From IMG/VR virus record IMGVR_UViG_3300045044_000129, positions 1 through 22,170 of that record: 22,170 bases of DNA. One strand, given 5' to 3'. A program made the position numbers and the translations under genes. The stretch is from a virus. The notes below the pieces were generated by a model. That model was not told the origin of the DNA, made no database searches, and saw nothing but the letters and a program-made list of their open reading frames with translations. Positions 7,006 to 14,220 of this stretch are shown here, in pieces. Each line of letters begins with the position of its first letter. Position 1 is the first letter of the stretch.

Positions 7006-9030
7006 GTGCCGTATCCGCTCCGCGAATCCATCACGCTCGGCGGGTATGACCTGACCCTGTACCAGTACTCGCAGGGCGGGCTGAAGGCGCAGGCGGCGGA
7101 TGCCCAGACGTCCGTCGTGCAGCTCAGCGGCGAGCCGATCGACCTGTCCGAGGAACCGCTGGTCATCGACACCTTCCATCTGGGCTTCGGCTACTCGTGG
7201 CGGCTGATCCAGGACGCCTACGCCTACGCCATCAACGCTGATGCACGCTTTCCCAGGCTGCTGCTGCCCGGTCCGCAGGTCACCAGTTTCGTGCTCAGCG
7301 GCGCCACCAGCGCGCCGCGCTGCGGTCAGGATTACAACGGCCATTTCTATGTGGGCGTCGGCGGCACCATCTGGCGCGTGCCCAACGGCACGGGCACGCC
7401 AGTGGTCGATCAGAGCCTGGGCGCCGTCTACGCGTGGTCGATGGATACGTTTCTGGGCAACCTGTACGTGGGCACCTCGGCCACCGACACGACCGGCGGC
7501 GCGCCGGGGCCGCTATGGCAGTGTGCCGCGGGTGCCTGGACCGGCGCAGGTCCCAACCGCAAGGCCATCGCGCACGCGTGGTATCAGGCGCAGGCCTCGG
7601 GCTCAGTCGGCGCCTGGCAGTTGATCGGCTCGGACTCGACTTCGACGGTGTCCAACGTGGCGACCGCGCCGATGACGCCCGGCAACTGGGGCGCCAGCGT
7701 GCCGGTCGGCGATACGACCTACCCGATCGCGTCTCTGATTTCGTCGCAGGGCCACATCTACGTGGCCAAAGTCAACGGCCTGCACGACGTCGACGGCACG
7801 ACCGGGTTTTCGCCCAACTTGATGCCGTTTTATGAATCGGCCATCGACGCCGAAAACGGCGTGGCCGGCATGACCGCCAACGGCTCGGTGTACGTCAACT
7901 CGATCGCCGGCCTGTTTCGGCTGGATGTCTCGGGCGGCTCGACCACCGGCCGTATCACCACCGTCACGCCCGGGCATGGCCTGCCCAACGAGACGCCCAT
8001 CCGCGGCAAGATCACCGCGCTGACCAACTACGGCCCCTGGATCATCGCCGCGGTTTACAACGGCGTGGATACCTACATCATGTGGGGCCGCGACATCCGC
8101 CAGGGCGACGCGGGCACCTCACCCTTCGGCTACGGCGCCGGCTACGGTGCCAGCCCGCAGGCCATCGGACCCAACCCGATGTTGTGGCACGGCGCGTTGA
8201 TTTTCCTGCCGGGCCAGATCTGCCGCATGCTGGCCATCTCGTCGCTGACCAGCCCGCCGCGACTGTGGCTGGGCACCTACAACCCGACCGCGGGCCAGGC
8301 CTCCCTGAGCTGGGCATACATCGCGCGCACCGAGAACCCGCTGCAGGACCCCGAGTACACCTATGCCACCTCGTGGCAGTTCTACATCGCCGGCCAGGAC
8401 TGGGGGCACCCGCTGAGCACCAAGGACCTGCTGCAGGTCGACATCCAGGCCGACGGCCTCGGGGTTGGATCCAGTCTGGACATCCAGGTCGGCGCGGATG
8501 GCCAGACGCCGGCCCACTTCGGCACGGCCAATGCGAGTCCGGTGTCGTATGTGATCGGCACCGCCGACCTGTTCGGGCGGCGACTGACACTGGTGCTCAA
8601 TGGCACCAACACGGCCAGCTCGCCGGCGCTGATCCGTGCCTTGAGCGCGCGTGCCCAGATCCGGCCAAACCTGCGCCGCATTCGGACATACGACGTGGTC
8701 CTCGGCGAGGGCAACCTGGACCGCTTCGGTGGCCGCGACATCGGTCGCGCGCTGACCGTATACCAGGATCTCGAGCCCATGCAGTGGGGCGGCCGGCAGA
8801 CGCTGCGGGATGAGTTTGGAGAGACCTACAACGTGCTGGTCATGCCGCCGATTCAGCGCAAGCTGAGCCACCTGGGCGGCGAGTCGGGCAAAGGTACGGC
8901 CGAGCCGGTCATCGTGGCCACGCTCACCCTGAAGTTGCTGGTCAACGACGCGGATCTGACCACGCCGGCGGGCATCCACTGGGACGCCGGGTACAAGTGG
9001 GACACTGGCTATCGCTGGGGTACCCCATGA
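7006..9030 (+). CDS. Propeller-like tail protein, nozzle candidate
   Basis: This is the largest complete gene here, 674 aa, starting with GTG at 7006. Residues from about 100 to 430 contain repeated short strand pairs ending in hydrophobic-Gly-hydrophobic patterns (GHFYVGVGGTIWRV, GNLYVGTSATDT, GHIYVAKVNGLHDV, GSVYVNSIAGLFRLDV, GPWIIAAVYNGVDTYIMWG), which look like beta-propeller blades. Podovirus nozzle proteins such as T7 gp12 contain a propeller-like core, so this role is suggested. The C-terminal part is beta-rich with a YKW/YRW repeat at the end. The next gene starts inside its stop codon (ATGA), so expression is coupled. Confidence 0.5.
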   Translation: MPYPLRESITLGGYDLTLYQYSQGGLKAQAADAQTSVVQLSGEPIDLSEEPLVIDTFHLGFGYSWRLIQDAYAYAINADARFPRLLLPGPQVTSFVLSGATSAPRCGQDYNGHFYVGVGGTIWRVPNGTGTPVVDQSLGAVYAWSMDTFLGNLYVGTSATDTTGGAPGPLWQCAAGAWTGAGPNRKAIAHAWYQAQASGSVGAWQLIGSDSTSTVSNVATAPMTPGNWGASVPVGDTTYPIASLISSQGHIYVAKVNGLHDVDGTTGFSPNLMPFYESAIDAENGVAGMTANGSVYVNSIAGLFRLDVSGGSTTGRITTVTPGHGLPNETPIRGKITALTNYGPWIIAAVYNGVDTYIMWGRDIRQGDAGTSPFGYGAGYGASPQAIGPNPMLWHGALIFLPGQICRMLAISSLTSPPRLWLGTYNPTAGQASLSWAYIARTENPLQDPEYTYATSWQFYIAGQDWGHPLSTKDLLQVDIQADGLGVGSSLDIQVGADGQTPAHFGTANASPVSYVIGTADLFGRRLTLVLNGTNTASSPALIRALSARAQIRPNLRRIRTYDVVLGEGNLDRFGGRDIGRALTVYQDLEPMQWGGRQTLRDEFGETYNVLVMPPIQRKLSHLGGESGKGTAEPVIVATLTLKLLVNDADLTTPAGIHWDAGYKWDTGYRWGTP

Positions 9031-9665
9031 CGTTGAAGACGCGTGTGGCGGGGTTTTTACAGTTCGTCCAGGGCGACGACCAGCAGGTGTACCTCACGCG
9101 CTGGCTGACCCAGAACTGGCGTGCCACCGACGCACTGTTTGACCCCGTCACCGGCCACAACCACAACGGCAGCGGCACCAATGGGCCGGTCATCGGTGGT
9201 GCCTCGAACCCGATCAACTGGCGCGGGACATGGTCGGCATCGACGGCGTATATCGCCAACGACGGCGTCAACTACCAGGGCTCGAGCTACGTGGCTACCG
9301 CGGCAACGACCGGCAGCACGCCGCCGGCGGCACCCTGGCAGCTTGTCGCCGCTCAGGGGGCCACCGGTGCGACGGGTCCGACTGGTCCGCAAGGGGCGAC
9401 CGGCGCGACGGGGCCGCAGGGGCCGCAGGGGAATCCGGGGGCAACCGGGCCGCAGGGTGTGCCTGGTCCCGTCGGCATGACCTGGCGCGGCAACTGGGCC
9501 TCCACCAACGCGTACGCGGTCAACGACGCCGCGTTCTATTCGACCAACGGCTCGTCGTACATCTGTACGACTGCCGTGAGCAGCGGCGGCGCAGCTCCGC
9601 CATCCGATAGTGCGCACTGGGGCCTGCTGGCCGCGGGCGCGACAGGCACATGGGGGTCTCCATAA
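9027..9665 (+). CDS. Collagen-like tail fibre with two flanking carbohydrate-binding-like modules
   Basis: The 212-aa protein starts at ATG 9027 inside the previous stop. Residues 111-150 are an uninterrupted run of about 13 Gly-X-Y triplets ([16 protein letters not shown] type), expected to form a trimeric collagen-like rod. On each side lies a related module with W-R-G-x-W/N, A-Y, N-D, Y-x-SSY, a PP turn and a final W: about 64-107 and 152-201. The pattern resembles CBM5/12-like chitin-type binding modules. The N terminus (1-60) probably attaches to the tail and includes an HNHNG turn. The role as trimeric fibre or adhesin is well supported; the ligand is unknown. Confidence 0.75.
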   Translation: MTLKTRVAGFLQFVQGDDQQVYLTRWLTQNWRATDALFDPVTGHNHNGSGTNGPVIGGASNPINWRGTWSASTAYIANDGVNYQGSSYVATAATTGSTPPAAPWQLVAAQGATGATGPTGPQGATGATGPQGPQGNPGATGPQGVPGPVGMTWRGNWASTNAYAVNDAAFYSTNGSSYICTTAVSSGGAAPPSDSAHWGLLAAGATGTWGSP

Positions 9666-9668
9666 AGC

Positions 9669-10907
9669 ATGACGTTTTCCGATGTGCATCCGGGCGACCC
9701 GATGGTCGCCAGCAACGTGCAGCAGGTTATCGATGCGCTCAAGGGCACGGCCGGCAAGGGCGTGCCACTGGCACCCGTCGCGGTCAACAACGCCACGTCG
9801 TACGCGCTGACGGTCGAAAATCTTGAGCCGACCAACTCGCGCGCGCTGAACGTATTGAAGTCGGACGGCTCGACGCTGATCAAGGCGGATGCCACGGGCG
9901 TGACGCTCGGCGCACCGTTGACGATGCCACCCATCACCTCCGCGCAAATCCTGGACGGCACGATCGCCACGGCCGACCTGGCCAACAACGCCGTCACGAA
10001 CGCCAAGCTCGGCACCGACACGGCGCGATTGAACCTGCTCACCAACGGCGGCTTCGAGATCTGGCAGCGTGGGAATGGGCCGTTCTCTGGTGCAGGCAAC
10101 GGCTACTGTGCTGACCGCTGGTACATCGGCATTGCCGGTACGGACACGTTCAGCCTGTCGGCTCAAACAACAACAGTTGATGCTGGTTCGCGAGTTGCCA
10201 TTATCAATGGCTTCACACTCGGTAGCGGTGGCGGCGCATCGGCACTCATCCAGCGGCTCGTGGCGGCGGATATAGGTGGCATCAAAGGCAAGACGTTCAC
10301 ACTGTCCGTCAGGGCACTCTCGGCAACGGCGAATTTCTGTCGTGTTGCGCTGACCAGCGACGGCACCGGAGCAGGCATCACCTACTCTCCGTATTACGCA
10401 GGTGGAGCAACGTGGCAGACGCTTTCAGCTACTTACACGGTTCCTGCTGACGCTACCTATCTGCAGGTAACCATCTACTGGGCTGCGAGCGGAACCCACT
10501 ACATTGACAACGCCATGCTGGTGGTGGGCAGCGTGGCGGCCGACTACGCGCCGCTCCACCCGGCCGACGACCTCGCGCGCTGTCTCCGGTACTACGAGGT
10601 CTTTGCCCCTGTCGCCAATCAATGGGTCGCAACTGGACAAGCCGTCGCCACAGGCACGGTCTACGCTCCTATCAAATACACCCAGAAAGGGGTAAGTCCG
10701 ACCATCACCCTGAGTGCAGCAAGTGGCTGGCAGACTGGCAATGCTGCTGGTGGCGGCGTTGCTGCATCAACCTTTGTCACGCTTGCAGGAAGTCTGTCCG
10801 GTTGCACTGTCTATATCACTTGTGCGGGTGGTCTGGTAGCTGGTAATGCGGCCCCAATTCAGGCATCAGCCACGCCCGGCACGATTGCTATTGAAGCGAA
10901 TCCTTAG
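9669..10907 (+). CDS. Tail fibre / receptor-binding protein
   Basis: The 412-aa protein follows a GGGGG site 10 bases before ATG 9669. Its N-terminal part (1-120) ends in a fibre-like repeat region 'ITSAQILDGTIATADLANNAVTNAKLGTDT', frequent in phage fibres. From about 121 'LNLLTNGGFEIWQRG' opens a carbohydrate-binding-like beta sandwich, and near 294-313 comes 'YAPLHPADDLARCLRYYEVF', close to the 'ELA-C-RYYE' motif common before the terminal knob. The C-terminal ~100 residues form the probable knob. Codon use is less GC-rich from about base 10150 onward, as expected of an exchanged receptor-binding region. It is the main candidate for host recognition. Confidence 0.75.
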   Translation: MTFSDVHPGDPMVASNVQQVIDALKGTAGKGVPLAPVAVNNATSYALTVENLEPTNSRALNVLKSDGSTLIKADATGVTLGAPLTMPPITSAQILDGTIATADLANNAVTNAKLGTDTARLNLLTNGGFEIWQRGNGPFSGAGNGYCADRWYIGIAGTDTFSLSAQTTTVDAGSRVAIINGFTLGSGGGASALIQRLVAADIGGIKGKTFTLSVRALSATANFCRVALTSDGTGAGITYSPYYAGGATWQTLSATYTVPADATYLQVTIYWAASGTHYIDNAMLVVGSVAADYAPLHPADDLARCLRYYEVFAPVANQWVATGQAVATGTVYAPIKYTQKGVSPTITLSAASGWQTGNAAGGGVAASTFVTLAGSLSGCTVYITCAGGLVAGNAAPIQASATPGTIAIEANP

Positions 10908-10916
10908 GAGCAGTCG

Positions 10917-11276
10917 ATGAGTATCCGGCCGATAGCGTTCAATCCTGATGGGTCGATAGAAACGGTGTACGACGAGCTTGGCCACAGTGGCACCATCCCC
11001 GCCGCCGAGATCAAGTGGAGCACCGGAATCGACGGCAGCGAGTCGCACTCGTACATCATCCTGAATTGCCCGGATGGCTGCGGCGGCTCCAGCACGCATC
11101 CGGTGGGCGGCGGCGCGGCGCCCGTCGAGGTGCAGCAGATGTTCGTCAACAAGGTTCAGGCCGAGGGCTGCGCGTGCGCCCGCGTGGATGCCACGGCGAC
11201 CGACACGCTGGGCGAATCGCACGTCAAACTGCTGGTGGCGCGGCAAGATGGAATCGGGAGGTGGCAACTCGGATGA
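10917..11276 (+). CDS. Hypothetical Cys-containing late protein, 119 aa
   Basis: AGGAG precedes ATG 10917 by 6-7 bases. The product has Cys clusters 'CPDGCGG' near the middle and 'GCACAR' later, either of which could bind a metal or form disulfides, and a Gly-rich loop between them. The first part (FNPDGSIETVYDELG) resembles a beta-hairpin start. Its stop overlaps the next ATG as ATGA. It begins a run of four tightly overlapping small genes after the fibre, a usual place for fibre chaperones or minor tail proteins. The family is not recognised. Confidence 0.55.
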   Translation: MSIRPIAFNPDGSIETVYDELGHSGTIPAAEIKWSTGIDGSESHSYIILNCPDGCGGSSTHPVGGGAAPVEVQQMFVNKVQAEGCACARVDATATDTLGESHVKLLVARQDGIGRWQLG

Positions 11277-11485
11277 CCGAGGCCGAGTTTCAATTCAAGG
11301 TGGTGTACGTCGACCCAGGGGATGGGCTGATCGTCGGCATGGAGCCGTCGGGCGGTGCTGTCGGTAACGCGCACAAGGTCGCAGTGCTGTTCGACCCCAA
11401 CGAGTATGACGTGCTCATGCGCACCGACCCAGCCTATCTCTCGGCCGACAAGAACCACGTCCTGGCCGCGCCAGATCACACATGA
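11273..11485 (+). CDS. Hypothetical small late protein, 70 aa
   Basis: The start is the ATG at 11273, which overlaps the previous stop by four bases (ATGA); the longer upstream frame is an out-of-frame shadow. The protein is acidic and strand-rich (FQFKVVYVDPGDGLIVGMEP, HKVAVLFDPNEYDVLMRTDP), with no cysteine or membrane segment. It overlaps the next gene in the same ATGA manner, so it is one link in a translationally coupled chain. No domain is recognised. Confidence 0.55.
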   Translation: MTEAEFQFKVVYVDPGDGLIVGMEPSGGAVGNAHKVAVLFDPNEYDVLMRTDPAYLSADKNHVLAAPDHT

Positions 11486-11715
11486 CCGACGTCAGCGCCT
11501 ATTCCGACGACCAGGCCGCGCAGATCACGCTGCTGCAGCAGCAGCAGGGGTTGTTCACCCAGGCGCTCAAGGCCGCAGTCGAGGGGCACTGGACCGGCGC
11601 CGGCTCCGTCGAAGCCTTCCTGTACGCGCTCGATCCGACGCTGCAGGGATCGGTGACCCCCGATCCACCAGTCACTGATTCGGAGTATGAGGCAGACGAA
11701 CCCCCAAAAGCGTGA
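11482..11715 (+). CDS. Hypothetical small late protein, 77 aa
   Basis: It starts at ATG 11482 within the previous stop codon. The first part has a Gln-rich helix (DDQAAQITLLQQQQGLFTQALKAAVEG), and the C terminus is acidic and Pro-rich (TPDPPVTDSEYEADEPPKA) and probably disordered. The stop overlaps the GTG of the next gene. A small chaperone or assembly role would suit the helix and context, but the sequence does not identify one. Confidence 0.55.
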   Translation: MTDVSAYSDDQAAQITLLQQQQGLFTQALKAAVEGHWTGAGSVEAFLYALDPTLQGSVTPDPPVTDSEYEADEPPKA

Positions 11716-12179
11716 CGTGGGACCCGAACTGGTACATGCCGGCTCAGGCGTACAACTGGACGTGCAGCGTCTGTTCGTGCACCTGGGTGATCCAGGCCAC
11801 GGGCACGGCCTACCAGGACTCGGACATCTACGACGCGCGCTACGACGTCGGCGTGGCCATGGGCTATCCGAGCTGCGTCAACTCGACGTATGGGTGCATG
11901 AGCGACCAGTGCGTGCTCGATTGCCTGGCGAGCTACGGCCTGGTGGCGGCCCAGGCATATTGCACCTTCGACCAGGCGTATGCCATTGCGCGGACCAATA
12001 CGGGCACCATCAACCCGCAGGGGATGTACCACTTCATGGCCATCCGCGGCACGAGCGGTGCAGACATCGCGGTCGCCAACAGCGCGCCGGGCTACGCCGG
12101 CGTGTGGGATACGCTCTCGCGTGACCAGTTCAACGCGCTCGGACCGGTCAGCGTGATCTACGTGGAGGCTCGAGCGTGA
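11712..12179 (+). CDS. Cys-rich protein resembling papain/C39-like cysteine peptidases
   Basis: GTG at 11712 overlaps the previous stop. The 155-aa protein has eight cysteines: 18, 21, 23, 55, 62, 67, 71 and 84. The segment 'NWTCSVCSCTWVIQATG' near the N terminus and 'MYHFMAIRG...ADIAVANSAPGYAGVWDTLSRDQF' near the C terminus resemble the Cys box and the His/Asn strand of papain-fold or C39-like peptidases; H107 and N123 are the candidate partners. There is no signal peptide. Lying between fibre genes and a holin-like gene, it may be a virion-associated or lysis peptidase. The catalytic assignment is tentative, because the Gly and Gln usually seen near the Cys are missing. Confidence 0.45.
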   Translation: MTWDPNWYMPAQAYNWTCSVCSCTWVIQATGTAYQDSDIYDARYDVGVAMGYPSCVNSTYGCMSDQCVLDCLASYGLVAAQAYCTFDQAYAIARTNTGTINPQGMYHFMAIRGTSGADIAVANSAPGYAGVWDTLSRDQFNALGPVSVIYVEARA

Positions 12180-12196
12180 TCATAAGGGGGAGACCC

Positions 12197-12355
12197 GTGC
12201 AGTTTCAGGTAGCGGCACCCGTGTTCACGATTGGCTGGCTAATCGCATTGCTTGTCTTGATCCTGGCGATCCTCGGCCTGGTGGGCGCGCTGCCCATGAC
12301 ATCGACCGTGGTCTTCGGCCTGTTCGCTGCGCTGGCGGTCGCACGACTGATTTAG
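12197..12355 (+). CDS. 52-aa two-TM protein, holin candidate
   Basis: The GTG at 12197 has a GGGGGAG site 4-5 bases upstream and was chosen over the in-frame GTG at 12176, which overlaps the previous stop. Residues about 10-30 (FTIGWLIALLVLILAILGLVG) and 36-51 (VVFGLFAALAVAR) are hydrophobic segments with a short Pro-Met-Thr turn between them. Almost the whole protein is membrane. Its size, two-TM hairpin form and place at the end of the late operon after the peptidase-like gene fit a holin, but many phages carry similar hydrophobic small proteins of unknown role. Confidence 0.55.
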   Translation: MQFQVAAPVFTIGWLIALLVLILAILGLVGALPMTSTVVFGLFAALAVARLI

Positions 12356-12375
12356 GCGCACTACGCCGCCACCTG

Positions 12376-12747
12376 ATGCAGCACGTCGAGGTCACCGAGG
12401 ACTGCTGGGTGTGGCGGCGCGAGGTCAAGGGTGTGCCGCGGCTACGGGTCGATGGGCGCCTGATGTCAGCCACGCACGTGGCCTGGCGGTGTGCCTTCGG
12501 CGAATGGCCACGCACAACACGCAGGTGGCGTGTCGAGCGTCAGTGCGGCAACCTGCGCTGCGTCCGGCCGCGCCACCTGGCGCTGCTCACGCCCGCTCAG
12601 ACGCTGGCTTTACGCTCAGCTCGGCTGGAGCTCGTGCTCGAGCGGCATTGCCTGTACTGCGAGGGACCGTTCCGCGTGCGTCGGTCGATGGCGCTCAAAG
12701 GCTGGGGGCGCTACTGCTCATGGGGGTGCTATCGCCGCGCAGCCTGA
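12376..12747 (+). CDS. HNH-like protein with C-terminal zinc ribbon, probably degenerate
   Basis: The 123-aa product begins 'EDCWVW', continues with 'SATHVAWRCAFGEWP', then 'VERQCGNLRCVRPRHLALLTPA'. This matches the HNH layout V-x-H-x-C-x-N-x2-C-V-x-P-x-H-L, except that the catalytic His (position 55) is Arg; C57, N59, C62 and H67 are kept. Residues 92-118 form a second Cys4 site (C92, C95, C114, C118). No Shine-Dalgarno is visible before ATG 12376. It is the last gene of the + strand late operon. It may bind DNA without cutting, or use another residue. Confidence 0.6.
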   Translation: MQHVEVTEDCWVWRREVKGVPRLRVDGRLMSATHVAWRCAFGEWPRTTRRWRVERQCGNLRCVRPRHLALLTPAQTLALRSARLELVLERHCLYCEGPFRVRRSMALKGWGRYCSWGCYRRAA

Positions 12748-12875
12748 GGTGGGGTGGCGGCTCCCCCATTCCCCCCGCCAGCCAGACGGGAATACGCGTG
12801 GGTTTTCGCGGGCTCACGTCCCGTCCCCACCGGCGCCTCTTATGTGCCCATATATCGGCCAAAGGCCCGCCCGAC
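12748..12875. other. Convergent gap between late and accessory operons
   Basis: The 128 bases separate the end of the + strand late operon from the - strand tRNA-like element. I see no gene. A possible hairpin (TGGCGG at 12755-12760 with CCGCCA at 12775-12780, 14-base loop) lies in C-rich sequence, but no T-run follows on either strand, so a factor-independent terminator is not supported. Confidence 0.4.
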
Positions 12876-12956
12876 AGCCCCCACCCGGATTCGAACCGGG
12901 AACCTCCTCAGGAGCACTGCTGCGCTGAGTCGCTGCTGCCGTTGAGCTATGGGGGA
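12876..12956 (-). tRNA. tRNA-like element, isotype undetermined (abnormal anticodon arm)
   Basis: Read on the - strand from 12956, the element has a 7-base acceptor side (TCCCCCA) that pairs with TGGGGGC at its 3' end except at the first pair. It has TA at positions 8-9, a D arm with GCTCAA and GG, and a perfect T arm: CCCGG, loop TTCGAAT, CCGGG. The D stem contains one bulged C. The anticodon region is 8 or so bases too long: the only 5-bp stem found, CTCAG/CTGAG, encloses 13 bases instead of 7, with no T in the usual position 33. No CCA is encoded. It could be a decayed tRNA gene, a tRNA mimic or an integration-site remnant. Confidence 0.5.
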
Positions 12957-12967
12957 AGTCGGGCAGG

Positions 12968-13228
12968 TCACGTTTGGCCCTCATAACGGGGCTTAGTTCG
13001 GTCAAAGTGTGTCCGGAGCCGCTGGACGATCTGCTGCGCCGACAGCGAGTGATCCTGCACGATAGCCCGCAGCCGCTCGACCTCGGCGCGGAGTTCGTCA
13101 CGCTCATACTCAAGAGCCAAGATGCGGCGCTCATTCGTGGTTGACGGCCTGACTTCATCAGCTTGTGCCGCCTCATACCGCATCGCACGGTATCGCTGTC
13201 CCAGTTCGGTTAGTTCATCGGTTGTCAT
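12968..13228 (-). CDS. Small coiled-coil protein, 86 aa
   Basis: ATG at 13228 follows a GAGG site 8 bases upstream. The protein is charged and helical: 'RRILALEYERDELRAEVERLRAIVQDHSL' has heptad spacing typical of a parallel coiled coil, followed by a basic end (RLRTHFDRTKPRYEGQT). It is the last protein gene of the - strand accessory operon, 21 bases after the preceding gene. Small coiled-coil proteins are common in phage accessory blocks; no enzymatic motif is seen. Confidence 0.6.
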   Translation of the reverse strand: MTTDELTELGQRYRAMRYEAAQADEVRPSTTNERRILALEYERDELRAEVERLRAIVQDHSLSAQQIVQRLRTHFDRTKPRYEGQT

Positions 13229-13249
13229 GTTTGGTCCTCATAACCACAA

Positions 13250-13555
13250 CTATGTCGCCCAAGCGACTTCGCCAAGTGACTTCACGAATGCGTCGAAGTC
13301 CTCACCGTCGCAGGCGTGGCCTTCGGCAAACTCAATTGCTAATCGTTGCACCCGCTCAACCTCTGCTGCTGCTGCGTCGAACTGCTCAGAGAGCGTAAAG
13401 AACGCTTGCTGCCATTCGTCTCGCTCCTTCGTCAGCCGTTCGACATCAGCGCGACACTCAACAAGATCGCTCATTGCTGTTTCGTACTGCACCATCAGAT
13501 TCCATTCCGGGTTACCACTGATCTTGCCCGACATAACTGCCATTAGCTCGGTCAA
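13250..13555 (-). CDS. Coiled-coil protein, 101 aa
   Basis: ATG 13555 overlaps the methyltransferase stop (ATGA), which supports this start over later Met codons. The middle (about 24-72: YETAMSDLVECRADVERLTKERDEWQQAFFTLSEQFDAAAAEVERVQRL) is a long heptad-rich helix, and the acidic C terminus (ACDGEDFDAFVKSLGEVAWAT) is a likely second helix. It is translationally coupled to the methyltransferase, so a partner role is possible, but nothing in the sequence shows contact. G+C is lower than in the virion operon. Confidence 0.6.
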   Translation of the reverse strand: MTELMAVMSGKISGNPEWNLMVQYETAMSDLVECRADVERLTKERDEWQQAFFTLSEQFDAAAAEVERVQRLAIEFAEGHACDGEDFDAFVKSLGEVAWAT

Positions 13556-14220
13556 GCCGCCTCCAACTTCAGCTGCAAATTCGACAGTCGCCGCGCGGAT
13601 TCCTCACACCAGCGCTCGTCGATATCCACGCCGATCACGCGCCGACCTTCCCGTGCGGCTGGTATGAGCAGTACGCCTGAGCCGCAGAACGGGTCGAGAA
13701 CAGCACCGATACCGCCAGCGAATGGCGCATAAAGCCAGTCCGCGATGCCAGATGGTAGTTCGGCAGGGTGCCGATTATTCCCGCAGTTGTCCGCCGAGCT
13801 CGGACCATCGGACGTGTAAACGCTGCTGAACATCGGACGGCCGAAACTCGCGCGTCCGAACGCTAGGATACTGACGGCATCCCAGCGCCAAGGCCCCGCG
13901 ACCTGAGACCGCACAAATCGCTTGTGCCAGACCAGCAGACGATTGAACCGCACCTGATTACCGACTGCCCCGAGCGTGAAGTCAATGCCGCGGCCGCTCG
14001 TCGTGGTGAACACAAGCATCGCCCCGTCCTTGCGCAGTTGCCGCGCTGTTGCGTCGAGTCCGACTGCGACGCTTGCCGTCGCCTGCCATTCGCGGCGACC
14101 TCCTCCGGGCTTGTAGGGCGGGTCCGTAACAACTAGGCCGACCTTCTCAAGCGTTGGCACGATTTCCCGTGCGTCACCGTGGTAGATCGAGACCGAGCCA
14201 GCCTCGAAATAAGGGATCAA
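13552..14220 (-). CDS. DNA N4-cytosine/N6-adenine methyltransferase (beta class)
   Basis: The 222-aa protein has the catalytic motif IV DPPY at 33-36 and the SAM-binding motif I as DPFCGSG at 176-182, followed by 'GVDIDERWCEESARRL'. Motif IV coming before motif I is the beta-class order shared with M.PvuII- and M.HinfI-type enzymes. It would transfer methyl groups from S-adenosylmethionine to the exocyclic amino group of C or A in DNA. The region between 60 and 150 would hold target recognition. ATG 14220 overlaps the HNH gene stop (ATGA), so nuclease and methyltransferase are coupled. Base specificity cannot be told by eye. Confidence 0.85.
   Translation of the reverse strand: MIPYFEAGSVSIYHGDAREIVPTLEKVGLVVTDPPYKPGGGRREWQATASVAVGLDATARQLRKDGAMLVFTTTSGRGIDFTLGAVGNQVRFNRLLVWHKRFVRSQVAGPWRWDAVSILAFGRASFGRPMFSSVYTSDGPSSADNCGNNRHPAELPSGIADWLYAPFAGGIGAVLDPFCGSGVLLIPAAREGRRVIGVDIDERWCEESARRLSNLQLKLEAA

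Noticed and set aside
9360-9475. Short repeats suggestive of a DNA repeat array
   Set aside because: The repetition is explained by Gly-X-Y codons in the fibre gene, not by a CRISPR or other DNA array.
9057-10166. 369-aa open frame antisense to the collagen-like and fibre genes
   Set aside because: Arg-rich repeats come from the opposite-strand reading of Gly-X-Y and Thr/Ala codons; no start signal.
12755-12780. GC-rich hairpin as bidirectional terminator
   Set aside because: The stem is only 6 bp with a 14-base loop and there is no T-run on either strand.
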